A DNA stretch of 64,000 nt from Streptomyces sp. NBC_00289 (GCF_041435115.1 NZ_CP108048.1:1-64000), one strand, 5' to 3'. Positions 17,029 to 26,545 are shown, counted from the stretch's first letter. Notes: generated by a model not told the origin, from the sequence alone. Numbers and translations: made by a program.

Positions 17029-17826
17029 TCAGCCGGCCTTGACCTGCTCGTGAGCTCGTGCGCGGGTCTGGGCGAGACGGTAGGAGTCGGTGCCGGTCTC
17101 GATGATGGTGCCGTTGAAGGTGAGACGGTCGACGATGGCCGCGCAGAGGCGGGGATCGGTGAAGGTCTTGGTCCAGCCGCCGAACGACTCGTTCGAGGCG
17201 ATCGCGACGCTGTTCTTCTCCTCCCGCTCGGTCAGAACCTGGAACAGCAGTTCGGCGCCGCGGCGGTCGAGCTCCATATAGCCCAGCTCGTCGATGCAGA
17301 GAAGATCGACGCGGCCGTAGCGCGCGATGGTCTTGTTGAGCTGCTTCTCATCAGCGGCCTCGACCAGCTCGTTCACCAGCTTCGTGGCGAGGGTGTAGCG
17401 GACGCGGTAGCCCTTCATCGCGGCCTCGGCGCCCAGGGCGATGAGCATGTGGGACTTGCCGGTGCCGGAATCCCCGATCAGACAGAGCGGCTGACTCTTC
17501 TTGATCCATTCACAGCTGGCAAGAGTGTGGATCGTGGCCGCGTCGATGTTCGGGTTGGCGTCGAAGTCGAAGGCCCGCAGGGACTTCTCCCGCGGGAAGC
17601 CGGCCGCCTTGATCCGCCGTTCCGAGCGGCGCCGCGCCCGGTCGTCGCATTCGGCCATCAGCAGCTCGGCGAGGAAGCCGCGGTAGGTCATCTGGTCCTT
17701 CATCGCCCGGTCGGCGATCTCGTTGAACTCATTTCTGATCGACGGCAGCCGCAGCATGCGGCAGGCGGTGTCGATGGCGGCGTCGGCGGCCTGCTCGGTC
17801 AAGCCTCGCTGGCGGGGCAGGGTCAC
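17029..17826 (-). CDS. istB: IS21 transposition helper ATPase IstB
   Basis: 265-residue AAA+ ATPase. Walker A GDSGTGKSH, Walker B LLCIDELGY, sensor region NSVAIASNESF and the arginine-containing end DRLTFNGTIIETG are present. It assists IstA by choosing and remodelling target DNA. ATG 17826 overlaps the end of istA by four bases (ATGA). The gene is full length. Confidence 0.92.
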   Translation of the reverse strand: MTLPRQRGLTEQAADAAIDTACRMLRLPSIRNEFNEIADRAMKDQMTYRGFLAELLMAECDDRARRRSERRIKAAGFPREKSLRAFDFDANPNIDAATIHTLASCEWIKKSQPLCLIGDSGTGKSHMLIALGAEAAMKGYRVRYTLATKLVNELVEAADEKQLNKTIARYGRVDLLCIDELGYMELDRRGAELLFQVLTEREEKNSVAIASNESFGGWTKTFTDPRLCAAIVDRLTFNGTIIETGTDSYRLAQTRARAHEQVKAG

Positions 17827-19462
17827 TGCGCTTCTCCCTCTCGGTGGACTGCGCGACGATGTCGGAGCAACTGGTCATAGGGGGTCACCGACGGCAGCGG
17901 CCGGGTGTCCGGAGGGAGATGAGACAGCTTCCATTCGTGCAGAGACGTCACGTTCGCCGACGAGTTGGCGGGCGATGGTCGGCTTGACGGGTCGGGTTCG
18001 GTCTCGGCCTGGGCGGCCTTGCGGGCCTCCAGCGCGACGGCGTCAGCGGTCATCGCCCCCGCCCGCAGGGCCGCGGCCAGTCCTGCGACGACGTACTCGT
18101 GCGGCAGGTGCCGACCAAGGAGCAGGACCTCGATCAAGGCGCGGGTGCCGTCCCGCTCGCCGTGGATCTTCTGAGCCTGAGCCCACCAAGCATCGTGGAC
18201 AGGGGTGAATTTGCCTGCCGAGCGGGCCTGTTCGAGGGCGGTGGAACCGGGAACGCGCCGGGCTTGCGGACCAGGACCTCCAGGTAGTGATCCAGCTCCA
18301 GGCGGACGGCGCCCTTGGCGATGAGTCTCTCGTGTCTGGCCACTTCCACGTTTTGGTCATAAACCACCAGGTGAGAAGCATGCAGGACGACTCGCACCCG
18401 CTTGCCGATCAGCCGGATCGGCACCGAGTAGCGGTTGGTGCGGACGGGAATCTGGCCATAGCGGTCCACCCTCGGCGTGAACAGCCGGCCCGTCTCGAAC
18501 GGCTCCTCGGGCAGGGGCATCAACAGCGGCTGTTCGAGCGCGAAGCACTCAGCGACAGTCTTGGACCGGGCACCGATGCGGCGTGCATCGTCCTGCTGGT
18601 CCCACTGCCCGACCATTTCGTTCAGCTCGGCGAGCGAGGAAACTTCGGGGACGGGAACGAAGTGGTTGCGACGGAAGTAGCCGATCTGGCCTTCGACACC
18701 GCCCTTCTCGTGGGCGCCGTCGATACCGGGCTGGCAGTAGAAGCTCTCAATACCGAAATGCGACCTGAACGCAATCCACCGGTCAGCCTCGACCCTTGCC
18801 CGGCTCAGCCCGAGCACCCTTGCGACTGCGGCCTTGAGGTTGTCGTAGCGCACCTTCCTCCGCGGGACGCCGCCCAGTGTCCGAAGCGCGTGGACATGAC
18901 CTTCGAAGAACGCTTCCTGACCGCAGGAGGCGAACACCCGGTGGACGGCCTTGCCCGAATACGACAGCCGGAAAGAGAACAAATAGCAGGTCACCAGCTC
19001 GCCTGCCAGCCGCACCGTCACGTCACCGAAGTCGACTTCCGCCTCGTGACCAGGCTGATGGGTCTGCGGGACGAACGCCTCCAGCGGTGCCTTGCCGGAC
19101 GCCACCAGAATCTCCGGCTTCCGGCCGGCGACGTAATAGCGGACCATCCCGTAGGAGACGTCCGCCCCATGTTCCTCGACCAGCCGGTGGAAGATCCGTG
19201 TAACGGTATGACGCTGCTTGCGTGGCGCATCCAGGTCCGTCCGGAGGATCTCGTCGATCACCGGCTTGTACGGATCCAGCCCGCTCGCCCGGGGCGGCAG
19301 CGTCTTGCGCGGCTCCGGCCAGGCCGAGTCCAGTGCCTTCCGCACCGTCCGCCACGTCACGCCGTGCTTGCGCTCAAGCTCCCGCATCGACATGCCGCCG
19401 CGGTGGTCACGCCGGATCGCCGCGTACAGCTCGACCCTCGACATCCGCGGCATGACCAGCAC
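17823..19462 (-). pseudogene. istA: IS21 transposase IstA, one-base frameshift
   Basis: The N-terminal HTH (MSRVELYAAIRRDHRGG, HGVTWRTVRKAL) and the rve catalytic core (EAEVDFGDVTV, RYDNLKAAV, GAHEKGGVEGQIGYFRRNH) are intact. Around 18247 the frame shifts: after VRKPGAFP the reading frame leaves the family pattern, while the +1 frame carries on as STALEQARSAGKFTP and then IEVLLLGRHLPHEYVVAGL to a stop at 17823. A single missing G in CCGGTTCCACC would explain it. So the C-terminal third is separated, unless the shift is programmed or a sequencing error. Confidence 0.85.
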
Positions 19463-19579
19463 CTTTCACCAGGAGCATCCCGATGCTGCCCTGGCAAGTA
19501 CCCCGGTGCCTCCCAAACTCGTCAACACCACCCATCCGTGTATCGAGGCGCCTCCCAAACTCATCGACAAGCGACGTCG

Positions 19580-20035
19580 CTACTGCTCGATAAAGCCAGG
19601 CATCACCGGCTCCGGCCGGCGGGGCTGTGCGGACAGCAGAGGCCGAAGGTAGTCGTAACCGGCCGCGCCGATCTCACCGGGATCGAGTCGCCCCAGGACG
19701 CTGCGCAGGGTCTTCTCGCTCGGCACCCGGTAGCGGCCAAGGAGTGGGTGGTAGGGCAGGCCGAAGGCGGCCAGTTCCTCCGGCGTCGCACGTCGGCACC
19801 ACTCCGCCGCCGCGGTGATCGAGTCGTGGCCGGACGGGGTCATCGCGCAGACCACCAGGGCCAGCAGCGAGGAGAGCCGGTACCGCACTCCGCAAGCCCC
19901 TCTCGGATCGGTGACCGACTCGAACTCGGCGACCAGGCAGCGCACTTGCTCCTTGGCGGCACCCTCGCCGAGGGCTTCCAGGCAGGGCGCACAAGGCACG
20001 GGGACAGCGACAGGGGATGATGGAGAAACGAACAC
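19580..20035 (-). pseudogene. ISAs1-family transposase, N-terminal part
   Basis: 151 codons with the DDE_Tnp_1_assoc domain (FESVTDPRGACGVRYRLSSL, VCAMTPSGHDSITAAAEW, PLLGRYRVPSEKTLRSVLGR). It ends RPEPVMP and then runs into foreign sequence at about 19590, next to the IS21 end. It is the missing front of the fragment at 13968-14855. A shorter copy of the same front lies at 23993-24253. Confidence 0.85.
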
Positions 20036-20039
20036 GGCA

Positions 20040-20303
20040 CCTTCGCGGATCTTGCAGCGTAGAGAACTACATGATCCACAGGTGCCGTGTTCACCTGCTT
20101 CCGGGACCCACCACCGAGATCAACACCCCAGACCGGGACGATCCAGGCACTCGCCGGGGCCCTGGCGGAACCCAGGACCTTCGTGGATCTTGAAGCGTAG
20201 AGAACTACATGATCCACAGGTGCCGTGTTCACCTGCTTCCGGGCCTCACCCTCAAGGCCAACCGACCCAAGTCGGGGCGAGCCGGGCACTCGCCGGGCCC
20301 TGG
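20040..20303. repeat. Tandem duplicate of the ISAs1 left-end segment
   Basis: Two head-to-tail units of about 139 bp (from about 20042 and 20181). Each has GCGTAGAGAACTACATGATC, a 13-bp inverted repeat GAACACGGCACCT/AGGTGCCGTGTTC (clearest at 20030-20092), and ends with the ISAs1 terminal repeat (20136-20164; a degenerate copy at about 20275-20303). A third unit lies at 24258-24382. The inverted repeat with inner GTGGATC/GATCCAC arms would fold into a long hairpin ahead of the transposase start. Confidence 0.7.
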
Positions 20304-20366
20304 GGACCACTGCCCGAGAACTTCGGGGCGCCTCAAACTGACTGGGCGCCTGTAGATTTGGCTGGC

Positions 20367-22463
20367 ATGTCACAGGATGTGTCGTCTAAAGCTCGATGGT
20401 TCGACGGGGCTGAGGCAGATGGCGGTTTGAGGGATCCCCGCTTCATGGTGCTTGCCGACTCCGGGCGGGTGCTTCCTTTGCTGGACAGGACTGCCGGTCG
20501 GGATTCACAGTTGATGGCTGCGGTGTATCGAACGTCAGTGGCTCGATGGCGGACCGCAACACCTGCGTTGCGTCGGCAAGCGCTGGCGCTGGACGCGGCA
20601 CGCTTCGGGGCTCGTGATCTGGCCGAGCGGATCACCGCAGTGAATGTGGCAGGAGCGCCCGGGGAGCAATGGCGAGTGGGCTGGGCGACAGGCTCGCTGG
20701 TCGACTCTCGGTTCCTGTATTCCATCGATGGCTGCCAGGGTGGGATTCGCGGCGTGGCGACGGTGACGCTAGGCAGTAGAATCGTCGCTTTGTGCGGAAG
20801 CAATGACGGAACTCTTCGGTGGTGGGACCTCGCTACCGGCTCTCAGATCGGTGAGTGCTTCGTCAGTCATGGCGTAGCACTGACTGCGGTGTCAGCAGCC
20901 GTTGTCAATGACCGGCCGCTCGCCGTCACCGGTGTTGCCGACGGCACGGTCCACCTGTGGGACCTGGCCACCGACCAGCAAGTCGGGAAACCTCTCACTG
21001 GCCACAACGGGACCGTCCGGTGTGCGGAGACTGTCATCGTTGACTGTTGTGCGCTCGCCGTCACCGGTGGTGCCGATGGCACGGTCCGCGTGTGGGACCT
21101 GGCCGTCGGCCAGCAAGTCGGGAAACCTCTCACCGGCCACAACTCTGAAGTGACTACGGTCGCCACAGCCGTGGTGGGTGGCTGGCCCGTCGCCATCACC
21201 GGCGGCTCGGATGGAACAGTTTTACGGTGGGATTTGGTGGCGGGGCAGCAGACCGGAGCGCCCTTGATGGGTCCTACTGGCATGCCTACGGTAGTAGCGA
21301 CAGCAAAGTTGAACGCCAAGCCCGTCGCCGTCGGCTTTACCGGAAACTTCGTCACCGGGGATGCCCTCCGCGTGTGGGATCTACGGGAATCCGAACAAAC
21401 AGGCCAATTCCTTACCAGCCAGGACAGTAATCCGATGCATGCAGTGACCACTACTGCATTTGACGGCGGGCTTACGGTCGTGGCCGTGGACTGGTCAGGC
21501 GGCTGGGTGCAGATCCGGAATCTGGCCACCGGCCAGCAAACTGGCAGGCCCCTGTCCGGACACATAGATACCGTGTGGTCAATCGCTACGGCCGCGGTGG
21601 ACAACCATTGCTTCGTCGTCACGGGAGGGGAGAACGGGACGGTGCGCGTGTGGGACCTGGCTGCCCCGCGTCTGCTCAGCCAGCCGCGCGTCGGCCACAC
21701 CAGTCCTGTGCACACAATCAGCACGGGGGTTGCCAACGGTACACAGATTGCCGTCACCGTCTCCGGATCCGATGCCAAGACCGTACTGGCCTGGGAACTC
21801 GCTTCCGGCCGGCAGATCGGCACTACCAGCATTGACAACATCACTGAGAGGCCGGAACGGGATGTGGCCGAGCTGGGCATCCCCCTTGTCATGATCACAG
21901 AAGTAGGCAAATGCGTTACTGTACGTAATCTGGTCACTGGACATCAGGTTGGAGCACCGCTCATCGGACACACGGGCAGAGTGCGTGCCGTGACCACAGG
22001 GGTGCTGAACAGTGAGCCCATCGCCATTACGGGCGGCGAAGACCGATCGGTGCGAGTGTGGGATTTGTCCAGCGGACGGCAGATGGGCGCACCGCTGGTC
22101 GGACACACCGGCTGGGTGTGCACGGTGGCGTCCACGGTGCTGGATGGCATACCCATTGCCGTTACAGGAAGCAGGGACCGGTCGGTGCGGGTGTGGGATC
22201 TGACCAGTAGGCAGCAGATTGGTCAGCCGCTCACGGGGCCAACCTCAACTGTCTGCGCGGTGGCCACCGGCATTGTGGATGGCAGACCTACGGTTGTTGC
22301 CGGCCGCGAAGACGGGACAGTGCAGGCATGGGATCTCGTTACCCGTACACGGCTCGGCACCGATTTGACTTTCCCCTATCCAATAACGAGCCTGGCGATC
22401 GCATCCGGAGGTGAACTAGTCGTCGGCTTCGACCGAGAAGTTGCCGTTTTTACTCACCAGTGA
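20367..22463 (+). CDS. WD40-repeat propeller protein
   Basis: 698 residues. The first 110 (LRDPRFMVLADSGRVLPLLD, AAVYRTSVARWRTATPALRR, ALDAARFGARDLAERI) look like the linker that joins STAND-type NTPase or protease domains to propellers in larger Streptomyces proteins. The rest is about eleven WD40 blades of the pattern GHTG.V..V.......PIAITGG.D.SVRVWDL..G.Q.G.PL. No enzymatic domain is present, so it may be a 5'-truncated effector or a stand-alone scaffold. ATG 20367 has a weak RBS. The frame is open upstream to 19815 through ISAs1 DNA, which I treat as fortuitous. The neighbouring upstream sequence is the ISAs1 end, consistent with loss of the original 5' part. Confidence 0.75.
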   Translation: MSQDVSSKARWFDGAEADGGLRDPRFMVLADSGRVLPLLDRTAGRDSQLMAAVYRTSVARWRTATPALRRQALALDAARFGARDLAERITAVNVAGAPGEQWRVGWATGSLVDSRFLYSIDGCQGGIRGVATVTLGSRIVALCGSNDGTLRWWDLATGSQIGECFVSHGVALTAVSAAVVNDRPLAVTGVADGTVHLWDLATDQQVGKPLTGHNGTVRCAETVIVDCCALAVTGGADGTVRVWDLAVGQQVGKPLTGHNSEVTTVATAVVGGWPVAITGGSDGTVLRWDLVAGQQTGAPLMGPTGMPTVVATAKLNAKPVAVGFTGNFVTGDALRVWDLRESEQTGQFLTSQDSNPMHAVTTTAFDGGLTVVAVDWSGGWVQIRNLATGQQTGRPLSGHIDTVWSIATAAVDNHCFVVTGGENGTVRVWDLAAPRLLSQPRVGHTSPVHTISTGVANGTQIAVTVSGSDAKTVLAWELASGRQIGTTSIDNITERPERDVAELGIPLVMITEVGKCVTVRNLVTGHQVGAPLIGHTGRVRAVTTGVLNSEPIAITGGEDRSVRVWDLSSGRQMGAPLVGHTGWVCTVASTVLDGIPIAVTGSRDRSVRVWDLTSRQQIGQPLTGPTSTVCAVATGIVDGRPTVVAGREDGTVQAWDLVTRTRLGTDLTFPYPITSLAIASGGELVVGFDREVAVFTHQ

Positions 22464-22498
22464 CAAGTAAGCATCAGCGCGATAGGTCGGTCTGGACG

Positions 22499-22645
22499 GT
22501 GCTGTCACGTTAACTCTGGTGGCGTGGGATGATCTTCGGGTTGATCGGGCTGGGAGGTCTGCCGTGGCGAGTGTGTCGCCCTCGTACAAGCGTCACCGGT
22601 ACCCGGTGGAGGTCATCGCGCAGTCCCTTCAGTTGGAGATCAGAG
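22499..22645 (+). pseudogene. IS6-like left-end remnant
   Basis: Starts with a terminal-repeat-like GTGCTGTCACGTTAAC. A GTG at 22564 opens VASVSPSYKRHRYPVEVIAQ, the N-terminus of an IS6-family transposase, and then breaks off after about 27 codons. It is a different relative from the full element just downstream. Confidence 0.6.
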
Positions 22646-22697
22646 ACCGTCTGATTTAGATCGATGCTGGTAGCGGCGTTTCTGGGGTGGTCCGGTA

Positions 22698-23575
22698 GGC
22701 GCTGTCAAGTTGAGTGAGGGGCCTCGGGTCTGGGATGATCGTCGGGTTTGTTGATCGTCCGGGGAGGGGGCGGCCGTGGAGTCCGAAGCGACGGTGTCGT
22801 ACAAGGGTTTCCGGTTCCCGGCGGAGGTCATCTCCCAGGCGGTGTGGCTGTACCACCGCTTCCCGCTCAGCTACCGCGAGGTCGAGGAGTTGCTGCTGGC
22901 GCGCGGGATCATCGTCTCCCACGAGGCCATCCGGCAGTGGTGTGACCGGTTCGGGCCCCAGTACGCGGCCGCCCTACGCCGTCGCCAGCCGAAGGCCGGC
23001 GACAAATGGCATTTGGACGAGGTATTCGTGAAGATCAAAGGGGTCCGGTACTACCTGTGGCGAGCCGTCGACCAGGACGGCAACGTGCTCGACATCCTGC
23101 TGCAGTCGAGGCGGAACGCGAAGGCCGCCAGGCGCTTCATGGCCAAGCTGATGAAGAAGCAACAGCGGGTGCCCCGGGTTCTGGTGACCGACAAGCTGAA
23201 GAGCTACGGTACTGCCCGCCGGACGCTGATGCGCTCGGTTGAGCACCGGTCCCACAAGGGCCTGAACAACCGGGCCGAGAACAGCCATCAGCCAACGAGG
23301 CAACGCGAACGCGCGATGAAGGGCTTCCGCTCCGCCGGCAGAACCCAACAGTTCCTGTCCGTGTTCAGCCAGATCTCGGCCCCACTTCCGGCCTCGCCGC
23401 CACCGGATGACCGCACCCAGCTACCGCGCCGAGATGCAGCACCGCTTCACCCTCTGGAACCAGATCACCGGCACCGCCAGCATGCCCACCACCGTCTGAA
23501 CACGGCATCATCACCGGCCCCACCCCACCCTGACACACCCTCAACCACCCAGACCACGGACAACTTGACAACGCC
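22698..23575 (+). mobile_element. IS6-family element, copy A (878 bp)
   Basis: Ends are inverted copies of GGCG(C/T)TGTCAAGTTG. The sequence appears identical to 41369-42246, which is in the opposite orientation. No 8-bp target duplication is seen at either copy, which fits homologous recombination or adjacent deletions after insertion. It cuts an ISL3 remnant on its right. Confidence 0.85.
22776..23499 (+). pseudogene. IS6-family transposase with 3' frameshift (copy A)
   Basis: The DDE core is intact (FRFPAEVISQAVWLYHRFPL, HLDEVFVKIKGVRYYLWRAV, KLKSYGTARRTL, GLNNRAENSHQPTRQRER). After FLSVFSQIS, at about 23378, one extra base moves the frame; the usual tail HFRPRRHRMTA...[17 protein letters not shown] is found in the next frame and ends at 23499. 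In the 0 frame the protein runs on past the IS. Copy B has the same change, so it arose before duplication. Confidence 0.8.
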
Positions 23576-23983
23576 CACCGGAACTCCAAGAGCCGCCGCG
23601 AGCCGGCTCCCCGGCCGCCCGGCCAGCGCCACCGCGATGCTGGTAAGCATCTCGCGCAGCAGCGGGGTGAAGCGGGCATGTGGGCTGGTCAGCCCGGCAA
23701 CCTGTTCGACGAACGTCACTGCCGCGCAAGCGGCGTTGAGGCACCGGAACCGGCGCACCAGCAGCTCGATCACCACCCGGGCGCCGCTGATCGCCGCATC
23801 CGACAACCGTCGCGGATACCGGCCGTGCACCCGTCCCGAGGAACTGCCGCAGTGCGGGCACAGCCCATCGGCCGCACGCGCGCGGGCATGCAGGGTGATC
23901 CCGCCGACAGGCCGCTCCACCAACTCCACCACGACACCCGTCAGATGAGGAAGAAGCGCCTCGAAGCTCCGCGAAGTACACAC
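23576..23983 (-). pseudogene. ISL3-family transposase, N-terminal fragment
   Basis: Zinc-ribbon start of an ISL3 transposase: [48 protein letters not shown] and [10 protein letters not shown]. It is cut on its 3' side by IS6 copy A after AALGVPVG. Its 5' side meets the ISAs1 fragment at 23993. Confidence 0.8.
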
Positions 23984-23992
23984 GAATCATGA

Positions 23993-24253
23993 TCACAGCC
24001 GCGTCGCACGTCGGCACCACTCCGCCGCCGCGGTGATCGAGTCGTGGCCGGACGGGGTCATCGCGCAGACCACCAGGGCCAGCAGCGAGGAGAGCCGGTA
24101 CCGCACTCCGCAAGCCCCTCTCGGATCGGTGACCGACTCGAACTCGGCGACCAGGCAGCGCACTTGCTCCTTGGCGGCACCCTCGCCGAGGGCTTCCAGG
24201 CAGGGCGCACAAGGCACGGGGACAGCGACAGGGGATGATGGAGAAACGAACAC
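23993..24253 (-). pseudogene. ISAs1-family transposase, short N-terminal fragment
   Basis: The first 84 codons match the fragment at 19580-20035 exactly as far as AAEWCRRAT, then the sequence changes. With its left-end repeat (24258-24382) it forms a duplicate of the ISAs1 front, and the two bracket the WD40 gene and IS6 copy A. Confidence 0.8.
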
Positions 24254-24257
24254 GGCA

Positions 24258-24382
24258 CCTTCGTGGATCTTGCAGCGTAGAGAACTACATGATCCACAGG
24301 TGCCGTGTTCACCTGCTTCCGGGGCCCACCACCGAGATCAACACCCCAGACCGGGACGATCCAGGCACTCGCCGGGGCCCTG
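24258..24382. repeat. Third copy of the ISAs1 left-end segment
   Basis: Near-identical to 20042-20164, including the inverted repeat around GGCACCT and the terminal repeat at 24354-24382. Bases 24383-24558 that follow hold no supported gene. Confidence 0.7.
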
Positions 24383-24558
24383 GATCAAGCCCTGGCACCT
24401 TCACCCCACAGAGACAGGATGGAAACGGCTCAATGAGCCTCTTCAGCGGCCACTCCCCAAGGCGAATAGGTGCCGAAGGTTGACCGCGGCACGGCCTGCA
24501 GCGATCGGCAAGCTTTGCGGAGACGGCCGTCACCCGATCGGTGCCAAGCTGAAGAAGC

Positions 24559-25047
24559 TCAATCACCGCGTTTCGTTTCCTCGGCGGCTTGATCGAATGC
24601 TTGATCTATTGCCAGACGCAGCCGCTCCATCCCTTCCGGGACGCCGCCTTCCATCCCTGCAGAAACGGCCGCCTCGTAATCTTTTGCCAACTCCCCGTGT
24701 AATGATAGAACCTGAGAAATCTTACATCCTCTGGGCAAGGTGGGCGAGGAGCAGAATACCCACTTGGCAAGAAGTTTCGCCCCGGGGACTGGGAACATTA
24801 TTTCCGCCTGCGATCCCTTAATTACGTTCACTATTTCCCAACGTACGGGATCGCCTTCTTTGGTCACGGTAACGCCTTGACCGCCAATGGAAAAAGCACC
24901 CTCCAGGCGGACCTCAATAGGATCTACGTTCACCCAATTTTCGACGTTCGACCAAAAGTCCCAAGCGAACTTGCGGGACGCCTTGGTTTCAATTTCACTA
25001 GAGAATGACCACACTGACGGAATTCCTTTAATGGGCGCCGTCGGCAT
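24559..25047 (-). CDS. SRPBCC (START/Bet v 1-like) family protein
   Basis: 162 residues with the pattern of a SRPBCC fold: WSFSSEIETKASRKFAWDFW, NVENWVNVDPIEVRLEGAF, IGGQGVTVTKEGDPVRWEIV and a long C-terminal helix (EGMERLRLAIDQAF). Such proteins bind small hydrophobic ligands. ATG 25047 has GAGGGC upstream; the longer frame to 25089 reads backward through an IS3 tail. The promoter region has been replaced by that IS3 remnant, so expression is doubtful. GC content is lower than in the neighbours, which suggests a recent arrival. Confidence 0.6.
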   Translation of the reverse strand: MPTAPIKGIPSVWSFSSEIETKASRKFAWDFWSNVENWVNVDPIEVRLEGAFSIGGQGVTVTKEGDPVRWEIVNVIKGSQAEIMFPVPGAKLLAKWVFCSSPTLPRGCKISQVLSLHGELAKDYEAAVSAGMEGGVPEGMERLRLAIDQAFDQAAEETKRGD

Positions 25048-25050
25048 TAC

Positions 25051-25125
25051 GCCCTCGGCTACCTCACACCAGCCGAGTTCGAACAGCAACTGATCACGTC
25101 ACGTACGCTGTCACTCGCCGTATGA
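25051..25125 (+). pseudogene. IS3-family OrfB, last 24 codons
   Basis: Reads ALGYLTPAEFEQQL and then a stop at 25123-25125, the standard C-terminus of IS3 OrfB. It is followed by a terminal-repeat-like CCGGTGTCCACTCTCGGGG. Everything upstream of it is lost. Confidence 0.7.
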
Positions 25126-25250
25126 AACCCGGTGTCCACTCTCGGGGACCAACCTCAGGGCCACCCATCATCCCACCGCCGTGACGCCGGTCATCCAATA
25201 ACGGCAACGCGCTCTCGAAGCTTCCCTGTAGTATCAGACCGCCCCGGCTC

Positions 25251-25796
25251 TCAGCCAACCTTGCTGTTGGTGATCCTGTATGCGACCTTTATCTTGTCGC
25301 TACTGCCTTCCTCTGTGTTGTAGACATTGAATGTGCCGTAGGTATCCGTGCCCGCGTCGACGTAAAAAGTTCTGTAGCCATAACCGTCAGAGTCGCCCGT
25401 CGAGCACGAAGCACCTTCGTAGAGGACCGTCCCCAGATCGACTCGCACTTGATTGGGGCGGTGAGCTCCGTCGGGGTTTCGACTGTCATAAATCGCGACC
25501 CTCTCCTGCAATTGTGCCCACACTTCCCCACCCGCGCATGCCGTTTTCCCGAGGGGTTCCCAGTCCACGGGATAGAACGGTCCGACATTGACATCTCTCT
25601 TATAGGATCCACTGACAGTAGGGTTCGAGACCCCGTCACCGTCATCATCCGTTACCACATAGTTGAGACTTATCGTGACTTTATACCTCCCGCTATCGAT
25701 AGTAGCCGCAGCCGGGGTAGCGGAGAAGCCAGCCAAAACGGCGGAGGCGGCGCCAGTGGCAACGAGAGCGAGAGTTCTATTACGTAGAGTCGACAT
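25251..25796 (-). CDS. Secreted hypothetical protein
   Basis: 181 residues starting MSTLRNRTLALVATGAASAV with a signal peptide; cleavage is likely after ATPAAA near residue 31. The mature part is rich in Asp, Gly, Tyr and Thr, with VVTDDDGDGVSNP (a calcium-loop-like acidic stretch) and two cysteines (TACAGG, ASCSTG) that could form a disulfide. I do not recognise the family. ATG 25796 has GAAGGAA upstream. Both sides are IS remnants, so it is an isolated passenger. Confidence 0.65.
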   Translation of the reverse strand: MSTLRNRTLALVATGAASAVLAGFSATPAAATIDSGRYKVTISLNYVVTDDDGDGVSNPTVSGSYKRDVNVGPFYPVDWEPLGKTACAGGEVWAQLQERVAIYDSRNPDGAHRPNQVRVDLGTVLYEGASCSTGDSDGYGYRTFYVDAGTDTYGTFNVYNTEEGSSDKIKVAYRITNSKVG

Positions 25797-25972
25797 TTCG
25801 TGTCAGTTCCTTCGATAGACCGGAAGCAAAGGGCGCTGCCGGCGGGGAGCACTGCTGCTAGCGCATACGGATTCCCAACGCCTCCCAGTCCGAGTAACTG
25901 GTACTCAACTTCATCCCGGTGCTGCAGGGGAGTTTTCAGGGCCCCCGCTGAGACGAAGCGCTCATGTGGCAC

Positions 25973-26085
25973 TGTCACGTTGTTGGTGGTGGGGTGGGAT
26001 GATTTTCGGGTTTCTGTGACCGCGAGGGATCGCCGGTGTCGGATGTGCCGCCGTCGTACAATAACGGAGGGGTGCGCGCTTGAGG
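25973..26085 (+). pseudogene. Second IS6-like left-end remnant
   Basis: The sequence from CACTGTCACGTTG through GGGTGGGATGATTTTCGGG parallels the remnant at 22499 and the IS6 copies. It encodes only VPPSYN before it breaks off. Confidence 0.5.
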
Positions 26086-26123
26086 TTGGGGCGTGCTGGC
26101 CTGTCGGGTTGGCTGGAGGTTGA

Positions 26124-26284
26124 TCACCGTTCGGCGGCTCGGTCGGAGACGAGGCCGGCGATGGCGGCGAAGGTCTCGTCGAAGTACTCGCGACGTCCGA
26201 TGTAGCGCTGAAGGGTGCGCCACTGCTTGTGTTCGGCGTTGGCGTGTTCCACGCAGATCCGCTCCGAGGACTGCTGGTGACGGT
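26124..26284 (-). pseudogene. IS5-family transposase, C-terminal fragment
   Basis: Reads ICVEHANAEHKQWRTLQRY then GRREYFDETFAAIAGLVSDR and a stop at 26124-26126, the end of an IS5-type DDE transposase with the catalytic Glu in VEHAN. The remaining gene is absent. Confidence 0.7.
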
Positions 26285-26312
26285 CTGAACCGTTCCGGGT
26301 TTGATCGAGACT

Positions 26313-26545
26313 CTAGGTCGTGACTGTGACCTGGTGTTTCGTGGTTTCGCGGTAGTACTTGGTCTCGTATTCGGCGGGTGGGATGTGCCCTATTTCACCG
26401 TGGAGCCGACGGTGGCAGTACCAGTCGACCCATTCGGCGGTGGCGAGTTCGACTTGGGAAAGCGTTTTCCAGGGCCGACGAGGCTTGATCAACTCGGTCT
26501 TGAACAGGCCGATCGTGGACTCCATCAGGGCGTTGACGCTCCTAT
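26313..26545 (-). pseudogene. IS3-family OrfB, C-terminal fragment
   Basis: Contains MESTIGLFKTELIKPRRPWK and WVDWYCHRRLHGEIGHIPPA, the last catalytic block and tail of IS3 OrfB. Its terminal repeat TGAACCGTTCCGGGTTTG is at about 26286, and a matching left end lies at 30723. Confidence 0.8.

Larger units (their letters stand above)
17029..19570 (-). mobile_element. IS21-family element (istA frameshifted, istB intact)
   Basis: The istA and istB genes overlap in the usual way. At the istA side there are two copies of GCCTCCCAAACTC (19507-19519 and 19549-19561) that look like the multiple terminal repeats of IS21. The istB-side end is not resolved; the coding end at 17029 is given as a minimum. 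A similar motif (TTGTGGGTGAGTTTTAG, near 14865) at the far side of the 4.7-kb insert hints that the mobile unit may be larger. Confidence 0.7.

Noticed and set aside
24400..24430. A CRISPR-repeat-like end GGATGGAAAC
   Set aside because: It occurs once, with no spacers or repeated units nearby and no cas gene.
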